A DNA stretch of 64,000 nucleotides from Prosapia bicincta (GCA_036971475.1 JBAIZL010000005.1:162228886-162292885); one strand, 5' to 3'. Positions 1-12,563 are shown, numbered from the stretch's first letter. The notes: generated by a model not told the origin, from the letters alone. Program-made: numbers and translations.

Positions 1-2
1 TA

Positions 3-440
3 TACTGTGGTACACAAAATCCTGGGATTTACAGGGTCGGCAATTCTGCTCATGAGATTGTAAAGCGTTTAGTACAACCAGTTTCAGGATCCGGAAGGAA
101 CATTACTATGGACAATTGGTTTACGTCTATACCATTAGCCCTTGATTTATTGAAAAACGACAAACTGACGATGGTAGTGATAGTAAAAAAAAACAAGAAA
201 GAAATCCCGGCATTTTTGTCAATTGTCAAAGATAGACCGGTTGAGTCCAGTATATTTGGTTTTACTAAAGAACTTAGTGTTGTTTCATATAAACCAAAAC
301 TAAAAAAAGTTGTGCTGCTTCTATCAACCTTTCACAAAGATGACAATGTTGATGATCCCCTAAAACCAGAAATGATAAGGCATTATAATGTGATGTAGAT
401 AAGGTAGATGAGATAAAAAGTCTGGCTTATCTGAAATTCT
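3..440 (+). pseudogene. piggyBac-type transposase fragment (C-terminal catalytic part)
   Basis: The frame is open from the left edge to the stop near 398. It reads YCGTQNPGIYRVGN, then ITMDNWFTSIPLALDLLK, KNKKEIPAF, RPVESSIFGF, a VLLLSTFHKDD stretch and KPEMIRHYN. This is the order of the piggyBac DDE core (DDE_Tnp_1_7); the D of DNWFTS is a family catalytic Asp. After HYN the usual TK-GG step is missing. The next recognisable block, DVDKVDEIKSLAY, which carries the last catalytic Asp, is in another frame at about 388-426, so there is at least one frameshift or small deletion. The annotated ATG at 108 is internal; the real start is left of the window. No terminal repeat or TTAA duplication can be assigned. 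It is a dead copy or fragment; the family call is fairly sure. Confidence 0.85.
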
Positions 441-914
441 ATTTTATCTAACTCCCACAAAATTTTAAAAAAATGCTCAGCCCATTAGAAAGTCTTTAGT
501 TTTAACCATCTTGAGTATACAGATACCCCAGAGGAAGCGTGACAGACTTTAGCTCAATGCACGGCCTCTCACGCTTCATGTCCTAGCTTTTGTCTCAAGT
601 GTTACAGCTCAGTTGCCCGGCTCACCTTACTATAGTGTGAACTACGAATCAGTCTACTACAGGTTATTTTGTTTTTTGGAGTGTTATTCCTTTTAATGAG
701 TAGGTGTTATTTTCATGTTTTGAATCGTTATTGAAATGTTATTATGTTGTTATTGTTTTTATTGATAGATTTATTGACTATTATGCTATTATGGCAACAA
801 AAAGATAGAAAAAGAACATGAGGCAATATAAAGACTCGACAAAGGAGAGGATATGCAGAAGGTTATTATTGCACTTAGTGGTGGAAAAAATTATTTACAA
901 GTAATAATAATAAC

Positions 915-917
<3 letters not shown>
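441..917. other. no recognisable gene
   Basis: AT-rich sequence after the piggyBac fragment. It may include the decayed end of that element, but no conserved motif or terminal repeat is visible. Confidence 0.5.

Positions 918-972
<55 letters not shown>
918..972. repeat. (TA)n microsatellite
   Basis: An uninterrupted run of about 27 TA dinucleotides directly abuts the left arm of the 57-bp inverted repeat that follows. The inverted repeat at 39673-39905 also abuts a (TA)n run. Confidence 0.95.
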
Positions 973-975
<3 letters not shown>

Positions 976-1126
976 AACATAAGTCAAAATACAAATACAA
1001 GAATTATAATTGAATTTACAATTCAAAGGTTTAATATTCCTGATGATGGTACTGTTAGCCATCGAAAAGCTTTGAATTGTAAATTCAATTATAATTCTTG
1101 TATTTGTATTTTGACTTATGTTCTTT
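972..1126. repeat. perfect 57-bp inverted repeat (foldback A)
   Basis: Positions 972-1028 are the exact reverse complement of 1070-1126, separated by a 41-bp spacer. The spacer contains the hammerhead-like core CTGATGA...CGAAAA, whose 3' half runs into the right arm. Both arms contain CAAATACAAGAAT or its complement, a string shared with the foldback at 39673-39905. With perfect arms the structure must be recent or maintained. I read it as a small hammerhead-bearing mobile sequence inserted in (TA)n, probably related to Penelope-like terminal repeats. That last step is inference. Confidence 0.85.
1036..1077 (+). ncRNA. hammerhead-like ribozyme core, degenerate stem II (copy A)
   Basis: CTGATGA lies at 1040-1046 and GAAA at 1064-1067. 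Stem III would be the palindrome AAGCTT (1067-1072), then U at 1073. Stem I pairs 1036-1039 with 1074-1077 (4 bp). Stem II is poor: only TGG/CCA pairs without invading the core. Probably inactive, but the architecture matches the better copy at 28735-28783. Confidence 0.35.
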
Positions 1127-2679
1127 ATTAATACACAAGAATACATATTGCAATATATATATCCATTATTATTCTGTTGTACTGGTTTTATATTAGTGAT
1201 TCAACAATGGTCAAGTGACGAAAGGTGCCTCATCAGAAACTAAAAATTGATTGCACTTGATGGTGGAATATTTGTTTTGAAATGATTACAAAAATTAGGC
1301 TTAACAAATAACAACTGATGTACATTCAGTTGGAGTGGAGACACCTGTTCTCTTCTAAAGTTCGCTACACACTGACTTAACTATGGTCCGCAGGTGCACA
1401 ATTCACATAACCTGCATCAGCAAAATTAAACATAGGTCATCTTAATAGTAACTGAATCCACAATACTTAGTTATTTAACTCCTCCATCCCTAAATAAAAC
1501 TTCGGGGGATGGCAAAGTTTAGGTTACTGTTGTAGTCATCTTTATTGGGGAAGGTTGCCAGGTAATGGTTGATTTCTGGGATCCAGTTGATTATGTTGTC
1601 CGTGACTTCCAACACAGTATACTGGCAGTTGGCGTTATTATTTCTAAAAATGGACGTTTATCAATCTAATTTGTGGTGCATTTAAAGGTCAAATGAGCAA
1701 AAGTATTTGGAATCTATTTTACCATTACAATTATTGTCTAAACATAAAATTACAGAATTAGATACTAACATGTACCTTACTGTTTGTATTATTGTTACAT
1801 AAACTTCTTCATATTTTGTAGGTATAAAATTCAATTTATACAATTTAAAATAAGTATTATCAACAAGAGGTAAGTTTAAAAAATATACAATTATTTCAGA
1901 ATCTAATTTTTAACTTTAATCATATTCTCTAATATTATTACCATTATCGGTTACATATTCATTACCATCTAGGCTACTGTTACAATTGCTGCAGTTAATT
2001 TCAAAATCTAGTAATACATCATAATAATAGGAATCAATGTCATTTAAATGATTAATAAGCTTTCCTACGCTTAAAATAGTGGACAAAGGTATGGGACCAA
2101 GGTACAAGGATTCTAATTTGGCTGTGCCAAGGACGAACAGGAGGGACTTGGAAAAGGAATTTGATGATTAGTTATGTTTCTAGGTTTTTTAATTTTTGAT
2201 AAATGTATTTTTTCTCTTGTGTTATGGTTTCTAGGCTTTATTCTACCTAATTTTAAAAATACTTAACTAAATGAATACGTAATTGCTTACTTGCGGACGT
2301 GTTTCAAAACATTCGTTCCTTTTACGAAGCTAACCCTCTAACCTGTTTTCCTTTCCCTATTAACAAAACATATTTCTTCTTTGCTATATTTATTTTTTGT
2401 CTTGCCCTGTTTTTGAGTTGTCTTTACATAAACTTCAGTTGGTATTTCTGGAAGTGATTCCTTGATTATATTCCTTTTTTCCAAAATATTTTCTTTAATT
2501 TTTTGATTAGCATTTCTAAAGTTTTCATTCAGTGTTTTTTCTTTATGGCTTATAACATAGTCATTTGTAATTCGAGAAAAACCCCATGCCACAGTAATCC
2601 TTCAATGTATGAAACTAGGCATTGGGGGTAAATTACTTTAATTCATTGCAATGTTTCTTGAAAACCGTCACATTGAGAT
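1127..2679. other. no assignable gene
   Basis: Two short minus-strand frames exist here: 2592-2338 (84 codons, Lys/Glu-rich, ends VNRERKTG) and 2107-1916 (63 codons). I recognise no family in either, and no splice-site logic supports them as exons. They may be scraps of decayed transposons. Confidence 0.4.
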
Positions 2680-4440
2680 CGTGATAAATGATGCAAGTTC
2701 CTCAAAACATAACATTTAAAATAGCATACCGCAGGGTGGCATAATGCCCCCAAACCTTTTTAATATTCCACTACAAGATATTGCTAGTGAGCTGCTCTCA
2801 CTTTTGCGGATGACAAAACTATATGGGCTACGGACCCTAATCAAGAAAAAGCAACTCGGTCTGTTCAAAAGGCTCTTGATGTCATAAATAGATGGTGCAA
2901 GAAGTGGTCATTGAAAATTTCTAATCAGAAAAGCGAATGTACCTTTTTTTCTAGGCGAAATAGCCTTGCAAATTATATACCGCACCTGACACTAAATGGC
3001 ACAGTGCTTCAGCATAATGACACCCAAAACTGCTGGGAGTTGTGTTGGATCCGAAATTACGATGGTCAGCACATGTGGATTATGATGTACAAAGTTGTAT
3101 ACCTAGACTAAATGCCTTGAAAGCAGTAGCAAATCGTGACTGGGACGCAGACACAACGTTGAAGTTTTGTCTCTTGTTTGTGAGGTCAAATGCCAGATAC
3201 TGCTGCGAAGTATGGGGCTCTGCTGCAAAAACACATAAATAAAATTCAAGCTATTCAATCAGCGGCATTTTGCCTCTGCTTGGGTTGCACAAGTACAACT
3301 TCAATACCTGCAATGGAAGTCGAACCCAATACATTTTTCATTAGAAAGCAAATGTGGAATAAATTTCAAAAAATCAAAACTGACAAATCAAAGACCCATT
3401 GTACAACTTTGGTGCTCTTAGGTGTAACATTAAAACTTCACTCACCTGCCAAATGAACAATCTCTCTAGAACGATTCTGCATAACCAACCAGAACAAATA
3501 TCACCGTTCTACGGTGAATCACCTAGGATCTGGCCAGGCATCAAAGTAGTATTGCAACTTCCTCAGAAAGTGTAAAAACGATTATGCTGAACTTTTGAAA
3601 GCAGTCATGGCAGAAATGATTGATGATGAGTACTGTAGTCATATAAAGATTTTTACAGATAGGTCTTTGGATAAGGATAACAAGAAGTCAGGTGCAGACT
3701 ATTTTAACCAAATCAATCAGTGGCATTAGCAGGTTGCTATTAACTGAAGAACAATTATAGTGGCATTTTCAGTGACTCTAAATTGGCCTTGGAAGCTTTA
3801 TCTAGATCCAAGACGAGCGCATACTACTTCAGAATTGATGAAATCAGGAAACAGTTTCTATATATTCACTCAGAAAGTAAAACTCTAACTTTGCAGTAAG
3901 TAACATCACATTGTGGTGTAATTGGTAATAGAATAGTGGACAAAATGGCCAGGGAGGCTGTTCAATGTTTCTTGCTGTTTGAAACAGATTCTCCTTACTG
4001 CAATGCAAGAGCTCAGAAGGAAGATATTTCAGACGCAACTGGACAGATATTTGGAAGCCAGGGACCACAGGTCGAAACCTTTATCAATACAATCAAAGCC
4101 ACCTAAGGATGACACATACAAAAATATATCTCGTCCAATTGCTACTTTCGCAGCTAGGGCATGTACAGGCCACATTGTGACTCAAAAATATGTTTTCCGT
4201 TTTGCCTTTCGAATTCGCCACAATGCCAGCTTTATAGCGACAACGAGGAGGAAAGTATGGAGCATATATTACTTAATTTTCACTACCTGATTCCTGCAAG
4301 GGATATTCTATGAACCAGAGTATCTGCATGGCAGGAAATACTGAAGAATAAAAAATACTGGGCTATTGCATCTATCATATACCATGGACATTGGACTATG
4401 GGCTACACCTGAAGCTGGACACATGTACAAAGAAATAAGT
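2680..4440 (+). pseudogene. LINE remnant: reverse transcriptase C-terminus plus RNase H
   Basis: A non-LTR retrotransposon, truncated before the RT active site and broken by many stops and frameshifts. In order across three frames: IPQGGIMPPNLFNIPLQD (RT block; usual form PQG..L.P.LF...) near 2727; WCKKWSLKISNQKSECTFF near 2895; then HLTLNGTVLQHND. The thumb and connection region follows, with DPKLRWSAHVDYDVQ near 3045 and VRSNARYCCEVWGSAAKTH near 3180. RNase H signatures come next: FTDRSLDKDNKKSGADYF near 3655, DSKLALEAL near 3775, and VTSHCGVIGNRIVDKMARE near 3898. An RNase H domain after the RT suggests the I/LOA group of LINEs rather than Jockey. No ORF1, 3' tail or target duplication is recognisable. 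The short open frames inside are pieces of this one relic. Confidence 0.8.
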
Positions 4441-4574
4441 AAGTTAAAAGAGGTAATATATTATTTAATTCCATCTTCACTTGAGCTACTAGTTTTACAC
4501 TGAAATACTTGATCATGTACTAATGTCTTTAGTACCACTTACGTTTTGGTTTATTGAGGACGGCCGTTTCAGAA

Positions 4575-4606
4575 GATGTATCCCATTGTCAACTCAGACC
4601 ATAACT
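4575..4606. repeat. short dispersed repeat, copy 1
   Basis: The string from GATGTATCCCATTGTCAACT through CAGACCATAACT recurs at 15641-15673 with one difference, inside the reverse transcriptase region of the Jockey-like LINE, where it is clearly an insertion. On the minus strand it leads into TGAAACGGCCGTCCTC, which resembles the 3' half of the hammerhead motifs here (GAA, a palindrome, then C). Confidence 0.6.
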
Positions 4607-6513
4607 AACATCAACTTCGGAATCAACCTTCTTTAACAATCAAAAAAGTAAGTGCTCTATAGGGAAGTGTAACATATCAATATATGTTCAAATGTTTTGG
4701 TTATAAGAGGTGTAAATTGAGAACTAAACCAAATTTGTATTAATAACTCATTTGGTCTTATAATGAAAAGAACAAAAGCAAACAAAAAATACTAAGGAAA
4801 AGACATATTGTTTGAGAAACAAATACAATCATGATCTACCTCTGGAAGTTAGTGTTGAACCATTATGTAATATTTAGGCTAAATACAGACCTTGGAAAGT
4901 AAGAACTATCCGGGATAGTAAAGCAGAATTCGCACACATTAAAGATGCTTTACACTCATTGGCAACTCAAAAACTAGAATCAAAAGCAAAGGGAAGAAGA
5001 AAAAGTTAAAATCTATTTTCTATTGAGTTACAGAAAAAGTACAAAAACTGATTAAAAAATTATAAATTTTGTAACAAATGGTTAATGAAAAAGTAATGAA
5101 AAGCAGACACAATATAAAATTAGTAAAGGCAACTATTTCAAATTATTAGAGATCATGAATCTATCTTGGAAACAACACTGTATCTATAAAACATGAAATA
5201 AATTACAATAATTTGTAATTAATAATAAAGAATAATTATTTATTAAATTAATTAATAAGTTAAAAGAATGGAGAAACCATTTTGAAAAAATCTGCTAGTT
5301 GTAAACATATATCTATAATCATGTACAACATAATAAATGGAAAATTACCAGAATGAATTATCAAGTTATAGAGGAAATGAAATAGTATATTAACTAATGA
5401 ATATTTGTTGCCTAGAAATACAGTTAACTCAAAAATGGTAGACATATATGATGAAGTTTTTAAAAAGTTATCCTAGTTGTTAAGTAAGTCTGTTATCTGT
5501 TAAGTAGGCCTGTGAATAGCATGAACATATTCACAAAAATCTACAAGAAAAAAATTAGAGAGGGCATCAGCAGCAGAATTTTTGAAAAGACCAGAAGACT
5601 ACAAATACTAGAAATAAAATCACTGTGAATGATGAAATCTATATAGCATTTATAGTTCTGAAAAGACGTATTATTATAATGTACATTATGGTATGCCTAA
5701 ACAAAGATCAAAATGAACTAACATGGAATTCACAACATTCAGGAACTATTCAGTGATAAATAAAATAAGGCAAAAATACCCAAACCTACTATAGCCCTAC
5801 TGAATAAAAGAATTTCAACACCTTATGAATTCCATCACCTTATGAATTCCATCATATTGTTTAATAATTTTTGGAGGCAATTTTAAGAAGGTGGAAGAAA
5901 ATATATGGGCCAACCAGAACATGTATCCAGTAGGGGAAGGTTAAGTGTTTATAACTCCTTCCTAATAACAGCCTGACACGCTACTGCCGTCGGAGGATTT
6001 AATAAAACGGGAAGTCATTGATATTAACTCTAAAATACCCTTGAGTACAATTAACGGACATAAAATCCTCTAGGACCATGGACAGTGCGTTCAAATAAAC
6101 GTATGAATTATTAACAAATATAAAAGAATATTAAATGAGTCATTTACCTGTTGTGAGTCGTTACTTATGTGTTACCTCTTACTGGTTTCCTCAGGAAGCT
6201 AGTATTCAGCCGGATGTAGTCTGTTGGTTGCCAGGAAGATCTCTTTCGACTCGCTAGTCTGGGTCTCTCTCAACGACTGTCCTTATTTCCTTTTAAAACT
6301 ATACCGGAAATATCGAACTTTACCCGGTCAGCTGTTTTATTATCGGCCAACAATCGGTCTCTTGCTGCGACAATTAGAACCGTTTGCTCTCAGAGCTATT
6401 TGGCGGTAAAATACTAGTTTGCCAGTAATATATAAAAAAAAAGATACAACCCTAAGCCTGGATTTAACACTAGACCCATGGTTAGGGTGTGTAATATGTA
6501 CGATAACAATTAT

Positions 6514-6636
6514 TAAGTTTTTACAAATTTACGAAATAAATTAAAGATCGGATAGTCATAAACTAATATAAAAGTGATTAATTAAGTTTCACCAAACGTA
6601 ATGAACGACAAAATTCAAGAAACAAAAAATATATTT
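6514..6636. repeat. dispersed repeat (copy at 23821-23940)
   Basis: It shares GGATAGTCATAAACTA, AAGTGATTAAT, the AACGTAATG block and flanking text with 23821-23940, with scattered differences and small indels. The second copy lies between a PLE fragment and a PLE terminal-repeat fragment, so this may be non-coding PLE sequence. Confidence 0.6.
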
Positions 6637-7961
6637 ATGATAATGTAAAAAAATGTGGGATTTTCCCTTTCAAAGACTTGAATACTGTATGTGCTTTTTG
6701 TTCATTGACCCTCAGATAGTTGCATAGAACATGATTCAGTTCATCAAAAAATGGAAAGATAAATACACTAAGCTCCATAATAAATTTAGATTTTTGAGAT
6801 CACTAAAACATTGGAAACTTCAGATATTATTGACTTCAAAGTGATACTAAGCCCTGGTATTCAATACCAAGAATGAACTACCCATCGCCCTCTAATTCAA
6901 AAACGTAGTAAGTTTACCAATTAGTAGAGGTAGATAAGTGGTGGGGAGGAGGTTTTAAGTTGTGTCAGGGTTACATCTCGTTATGCTGCAAAGGAAAACA
7001 TGTATTATGCTGAAGAGCGCTGTTGGGGCTGCTATCCATAACATTGACTATTGTTGAAATAAATTATCAAATTTATAGGGCAAGAATATTAAATGAAAAG
7101 AATAATGATGAAGACGGACCAGACAACTCTAGATCAAATAAAATAAAAAGGACTGAAATGGTTCAGTCTTTCATTGACAATATTGGAGCAATGGTAGTCC
7201 AAAAATATCATTCAGTGGGCTCAACCTGGATGACATAAATGAGGTAGACCTGGTGCTCATGGAGTGATTGAATGAGACGGATGATGAAATATATTTTACT
7301 AAAACTTCTGATAAGGAATCATTCCAAATATAGTTGTGTCTCAATAAGTTTTTTTACAAATTATTTTGTTTATCCTTGTAACATCATGACTTGAATGAAT
7401 TATGAGTCCAGTTGTCATGATAATAAAAGGATTGAATTTTGCTGAATCTCATAGACAACAACTAAAAGTTTTTGTTCTAGACTTTTCTTAGCCTCTACAG
7501 CCATTTCCCCCCCTTTTTTCATAGGAGATGTTTTTTTGCCCCTAGTCACCATCCTGATAGGGGTTGCCTACTGGTATACAGACCCTAAACAATGGCCTGG
7601 AATAAACTGACCCGTTTCTTGTTGGATAAGTCAAAGTTCATATATTGGATTCTCTGCTGGAGTGATTACATAACCTATCTAAAAAGTAAAGAACTCATTA
7701 CTCCACCACCAACCCGATAGTAGCAAAACAGCAAGCCGAACCTATGCCTCAGTGTGAGCAGAGTTTTGTTGTGCTGAGGTCAAGCTTGTAAATATTCTGT
7801 AAATATTAAAAATATAGCAGTGACAATAGAAAACCTCTCCAAATGTAAATTGCAGTGCCATTTGCTTTTTGAATGCACATAATTTTCGGCCTATTGACTT
7901 TTATAAGCAAAACTGTAGTACATGGAATTCAATCCTTCAAACTCCCATCATAATTCAGAAA

Positions 7962-8252
7962 AAAACCAATGTTTTGATCAATGACAATGCTCATCCTCAT
8001 GCAAGTGGAGTAAGATAGGTAGAACTTCAAAGGCTTGAATGAGAAATGTTTTGTTACCTTAACCTGGCACTTAACGATTTTCATTTTATTATGAACTTTA
8101 AAAAAGAATTTTTGGGGAGGGAACAGTTTGACAGTGATGAAGACGTAATGCCATCCCAGTTAACAACTAAAGAGTAAAACATCGACATCGAAAAACTGGT
8201 TCGATGCTATGACAGGTAGTTTGAGACCTACTGTGACTATACTGAAAAATAG
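7962..8252 (+). pseudogene. mariner transposase C-terminal remnant
   Basis: The frame beginning KTNVLINDNAHPHASGV shows the mariner block D-N-A-R-P-H, which carries the second catalytic Asp. It continues through two in-frame stops to LNDFHFIMNFKKEFLG, a worn copy of SPDLAPSDYHLF; the PDL is lost and the Asp before FHF is kept. REQFDSDEDVM follows. After a gap, in another frame, come IEKLVRCYDR and FETYCDYTEK, the usual C-terminal end. The order and spacing fit Tc1/mariner DD34D transposases. At least two stops and one frameshift make it non-functional. The N-terminal two thirds and the inverted terminal repeats are not visible. Confidence 0.8.
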
Positions 8253-9975
8253 ATTAAAATAATGTTATGCTGAAAATGAGGTTTTATAATGATATCTTTT
8301 GTTTTTATTCAGTTACATCAAAATGTTTTGTACTTTCTGAATGACATGCATTTGTTTCATCCAATGATTATATGCTGTAAGAACACAAAAGTGTGATTTA
8401 TAAAATCAAACCTCTAGCTCAATTTGTTTTAGAGAGAAATGTAAATTTGTTTTTCATATCTAATAAAGCATAGGTTATAGACATAAGACATTCTTTATAT
8501 GATACAAGACGAGATACCTAATTTTAAATTCTCCTTTATATTTAGGGAAATGCATATAAGGTTTACACAAAATTAAAGAAACATAAGTTATTGCACAGGA
8601 ACATAATGCAGTCACTTCAGTTAATAATTCATATGGAAAAGACTAACTTTTTGGGACTAAATTAAAAGCAGAATAATACTCATAACTGCAATGGAATTAA
8701 GATCAAGATTGTTTCGAGTCATATTTAGTACAAATGTGCCCTCTCAACCACAAACTATGAACTAACAATAAGAAACAAAAATTTATAATGTAAACCTTCT
8801 GTCAACTAAATAGAAATAACAGACAAGCACAGCCAAACAGTATGAAATGTACAGACAAATTGTATTGTTGTGTGTTGATACATACCGGTACTCAGTGCTT
8901 AGTTATATTGTAATTCACACAATCTTTTTAACACCCAAAGTCTTTTAGAACTTTCTATTTTTATAGTCTATCACCCCTACCCTATCTTGTTTAAAACCAA
9001 GAGATTAGTAAAGGTTCAAGTTGATAAACAGATACATGTTTGGATATTGCCATCTTCACTTACAATAAAAGTAAAGGTTGTTACTGGCAATGTACTCATT
9101 GCTAGATGTGTGTTATAAATAGTCCTTATGAAATTAAAAAGTAATTAATACAACTCGTTTTGCTTCCATGTCCTGAAGAATAAAGAATGTACATTGTTTT
9201 TAATTGGATTTAGTCCTTCTGCAACTCTTAGTTTCAACATAACTAAACCCTTACACTATGTGTGATTTAAACTCAAATGAGGGGCATATCAAATACCTAT
9301 TTTGTTTTTGCTCTAAATTTAGCAAGGCATTTTAAAATTGAATCAGTATCAATAGTACTTCTTTATAACTCCATTTCCAAAAATTAACAGCCCCAATTCA
9401 CTAAACTGCTCCCTTGTAACAACCATTAGCATTACAAAGACATAACCAAAGAGTCATAAATGGTTGTCACAATTAGAGTTTCTCTTTCATTTGAACTAGT
9501 AAAATAATAACTTGCTAAACTTAAGGTTGAAATAAATTTATAAAAAACTTACTTTAACATATTTGACTGCACTACATAACATTACATTTATGACGTCTGT
9601 GATGTGTGATTAATAACGTTTTTTCTCAGAAAGTTAAAAAAAATTACTTCAATTTAAGGTCAGCTAATTATTAATTAGTTTGGAAATTAATGAAAGCCAA
9701 TTGTAATAACAAAAAATCCAAGTTTTGATGTTTGTTTAGGATTTAAAAAAAAATTATACCGTTTTCTTCTTAGAAACGTTAAGGAAGAACATTGTTGGTT
9801 GCTATATCTAACCTCGTGTGTTTCAAACTGACTCTGACTAAACATTTAGTTGTTAAATCTAGGAAACTAAAGAAGATAGATTTTTATAATAACCCATTAG
9901 GAAATTAGAACTAATAAGACCTAGATGTAGAAGGAAGGCTTATATACCTAATAGATCTTATTGAAGAAAGATTCA
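8253..9975. other. no recognisable gene
   Basis: AT-rich sequence with no open frame of note and no repeat structure that I can see. Confidence 0.5.
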
Positions 9976-9983
9976 TTGATTTC

Positions 9984-12563
9984 CAGGGCCGTAGTCAGGG
10001 CGGTTTTCTCGGATATTTTTTCCGGGGCCCGGCCCTAGATGATTTTTTAGGGGGCCCGCGCATGCGCCTTCAAACACTGACTGCTGCGCTGCTGTCTCTG
10101 TGGCAGCGGGGCTGGGGTGACGTAATGTCTGGCCGGCCGTCGTCGCTATGACAACTGTCTAAATGCCAAACATTGATTGGTTGCGCTAGTGCCTGCACGC
10201 GCCTGTCAGTTTCCTTTATTTCGTGTCTCTCTTTCCACTTATTTATAGTCTATAGCGGCCAGTGGGCGAGTAGCCGAGCACATTTGTAGCATGTGATGTG
10301 ATGCAGTAATTTTTTAATTATTGTAATAGTAGTGCGGTTTTCGGAGTGATTGAGTTGTGGTTGTGTAATTGTTAAATCTTTTATTGTTTGTGGTCGGCTC
10401 GGCAGTTCACACTTCAGAACAAAAGACCACACAATGAGTACTTACAAGCACAAATCTGGATTTCAGAAAAGAAAAAGAAGTGCGCGAGATAGGGGCTGCC
10501 AAAAGGCAAATATCTCTGAACATGTATATAAAAACTTCCAGTAATAGTGATATTGCTATTAGTGCGGCAACAGGGCACACGAAAAATTTACCGTCAATGC
10601 AACCTGAACGTCAGGAGGTTGCAAATGTTTCTGAAACAGAAACCACTATTGTCACTTCCGAACCTATCCTAACTTTGTCCTTATCTGAGTCTCAGGAACG
10701 GCCTGCGCCCAAGCCTCTAGGCCTACTACTTCCGACTTTACACTCTGACAATACAAGTGATACAGGAGGCGGGAGCGGGAGCCCTTCCCTTTACAATGCC
10801 ACATCGACTTCGCTTAGCTTGGGCAGATATTTTGACGTCGGGTCACCAAACTTTAGTATTGAAATTGACATTAAGAAATCGCACGAAAAACTTCCTGCAA
10901 CTTTTCCATTGGACTCTAAGGGGGTTTCAATGCCTACCACAATTTTCAAAAAAAAACTGGAGAATATGTGGAAAGAGACTGGTTAGTGTGGAGTAGTGCT
11001 AAGGCAGCTTTATTTTGTCTGCCATGTAAAATTTTCAGTCCACATAAGGTTTCATGTCTGGCATCAGACGAGGGATGGCCTGCAACTCGAAATTAGAGTA
11101 AGCTGTATGCAAGAGTTCCTGAACATGAAAAAAGTGAACTTCACAAGTCTTGTTATGTGCAATGGAAAATGGAACAAGTAAAGCACCTAAAAGATAAATC
11201 TTTAAGTGATCTTCTTGATAAAAATATACAACATGAGCAACAAGTGTGGCGCGACCTCCTTCGGCGTCTTCTTGACGTAACATTATTTCTTGCAGAGAGA
11301 GGGTTGGTGTTCTTTACATTCAACCTCACAAACTCGTTGGTCTGCAAGAATCGACAGTGTAAAACCAATAGCTGCACATCTAACAAGTTTGGTGGAAGCA
11401 TTAGATGAAGTTCTACTCCTCAATTTGTCAGCAGATTGTCGAAGAGACGTCGAAGGACTTAAAACATACATGAGATCGTTTGACTGTTTGTTGTTGGCAT
11501 CCATATGGTTTAAAGTGTTAAAAACTATTGACTTAGTGAATAAAGTAATTCAAGTTCGCGGGGCGACCATTGATATAGCGAGTGAGAACCTAAAGAATCT
11601 GGTGTGTGAACTTCAAAGCCTACGAAATGAAGGCTGGGAAAAGATATGGAGTGAAGTTACAATTGTAGCTGAAAATATTGGCTGGCCCGGACAGTTAACC
11701 GAACAATCCAAGAGGGTGAAAAAGCGCAAAAGGATGATTGATGAAGACGACAATGACACGGAAGAAACACCAGAGGCTCCAGAGTTGTTTAAGAGAAACG
11801 TTTTCTACGTTATTCTGGATGAAGTAATTGCAGACTTGAATGAGAGGTTCCTATCACTTAATGAAATTCTACATTTTTTCTCATTTCTTTGGGAGTTCAG
11901 GAGTATGCCAGAAGAAGAGATCAAATCAAAATCGAATGACTTGGTTTTAAGATATGAGAACGATTTGCAAATTGATTTAACAGAAGAAATTGAAAGCCTT
12001 AAGTTAGTATATACTACCAACGTCGGGGAAAACACTTTACGTCCCTTAGAACTACTGAACCATCTTCACAAGACTAATCTTTCCAATATGTTCCCAAACT
12101 TGTGTATAGCTCTGCGTATTTTTTTGACAGTGCCTGCAACTGTTGCAAGCGCAGAACGATCGTTTTCAACATTAAAAAGAGTGAAGAATGTGCTGCGGTC
12201 TGCAATGACACAACAGAGACTGTCAAGTCTTGGAGTTCTGGCTGTGGAGGCTCAACTGGCAAAAACTATAAACATGGATGATGCCATCAATGACTTTGCG
12301 GCAAGGAAAGCAAGAAGGAAGGCCCTACATTGACATTCGTTCAGATGCAACATTCCTGTTTGTTCTGTAAGGTAATGAAAAAATGTTCATGTTTGAGTTT
12401 AGGTTGTATTAAATTTTGTGCTTTATTATTATTATTGATCACTTATTCACACTTTACCTACAATATCCATGCAAAAAATAGTATTAACAAATCCGGAAAT
12501 CACGAAAGAGGGGCCCGAACGAGTTATTTTGTCCGGGGCCCGGCAAAGCTGGCTACGGCCCTG
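9984..12563 (+). mobile_element. hAT transposon with intact ends, internally deleted
   Basis: The left end begins CAGGGCCGTAGTCAG at 9984. The right end finishes CTGGCTACGGCCCTG at 12563, which reads CAGGGCCGTAGCCAG on the other strand, so the inverted repeats match at 14 of 15 bases. An exact 8-bp target duplication, TTGATTTC, flanks it (9976-9983 and 12564-12571), as hAT elements make. Both ends also carry CCGGGGCCCGGC just inside. The left 250 bp are far more GC-rich than the surroundings. Ends and duplication are clean, so insertion is fairly recent. The coding part is broken (see the transposase entry), so this copy can only move if an active relative supplies transposase. Confidence 0.95.
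10434..12333 (+). pseudogene. hAT transposase of the TTF-zinc-finger/ZMYM type, core deleted
   Basis: The likely start is ATG 10434 (MSTYKHKSGFQKRKRS), the usual N-terminus of these proteins. A frameshift near 10478 moves the frame to the 168-codon piece ending at 10986. After another shift at about 10980 comes the TTF-type finger (AALFCLPCKIFSPH), an in-frame TAG at 11094, then HEKSELHKSCYVQWKMEQ. The text jumps from FLAERGL to GWCSLHSTSQTRWSARI at about 11300. In full-length relatives a long stretch with the first catalytic acidic residues separates these blocks, so an internal deletion is inferred. From TRWSAR to the stop at 12333 the frame is open, and the C-terminal dimerisation domain is well kept (FLTVPATVASAERSFSTLKR). 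It cannot encode an active transposase. Confidence 0.9.

Larger units (their letters stand above)
4441..7961. other. no recognisable gene; two dispersed-repeat fragments
   Basis: AT-rich. It contains 4575-4606, a near-identical copy (one difference) of part of the small insertion at 15641-15673, and 6514-6636, related to 23821-23940. Open frames at 6224-6409 and 7023-7238 have no family signature and no exon borders. Confidence 0.5.

Noticed and set aside
2338..2592. 84-codon Lys/Glu-rich minus-strand frame as a gene
   Set aside because: No family recognised; AT-rich DNA gives such frames by chance, and there is no promoter or splice evidence.
11290..12333. 347-codon frame as an independent gene
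   Set aside because: It is the C-terminal part of the deleted hAT transposase and begins with a non-ATG codon at a deletion point.
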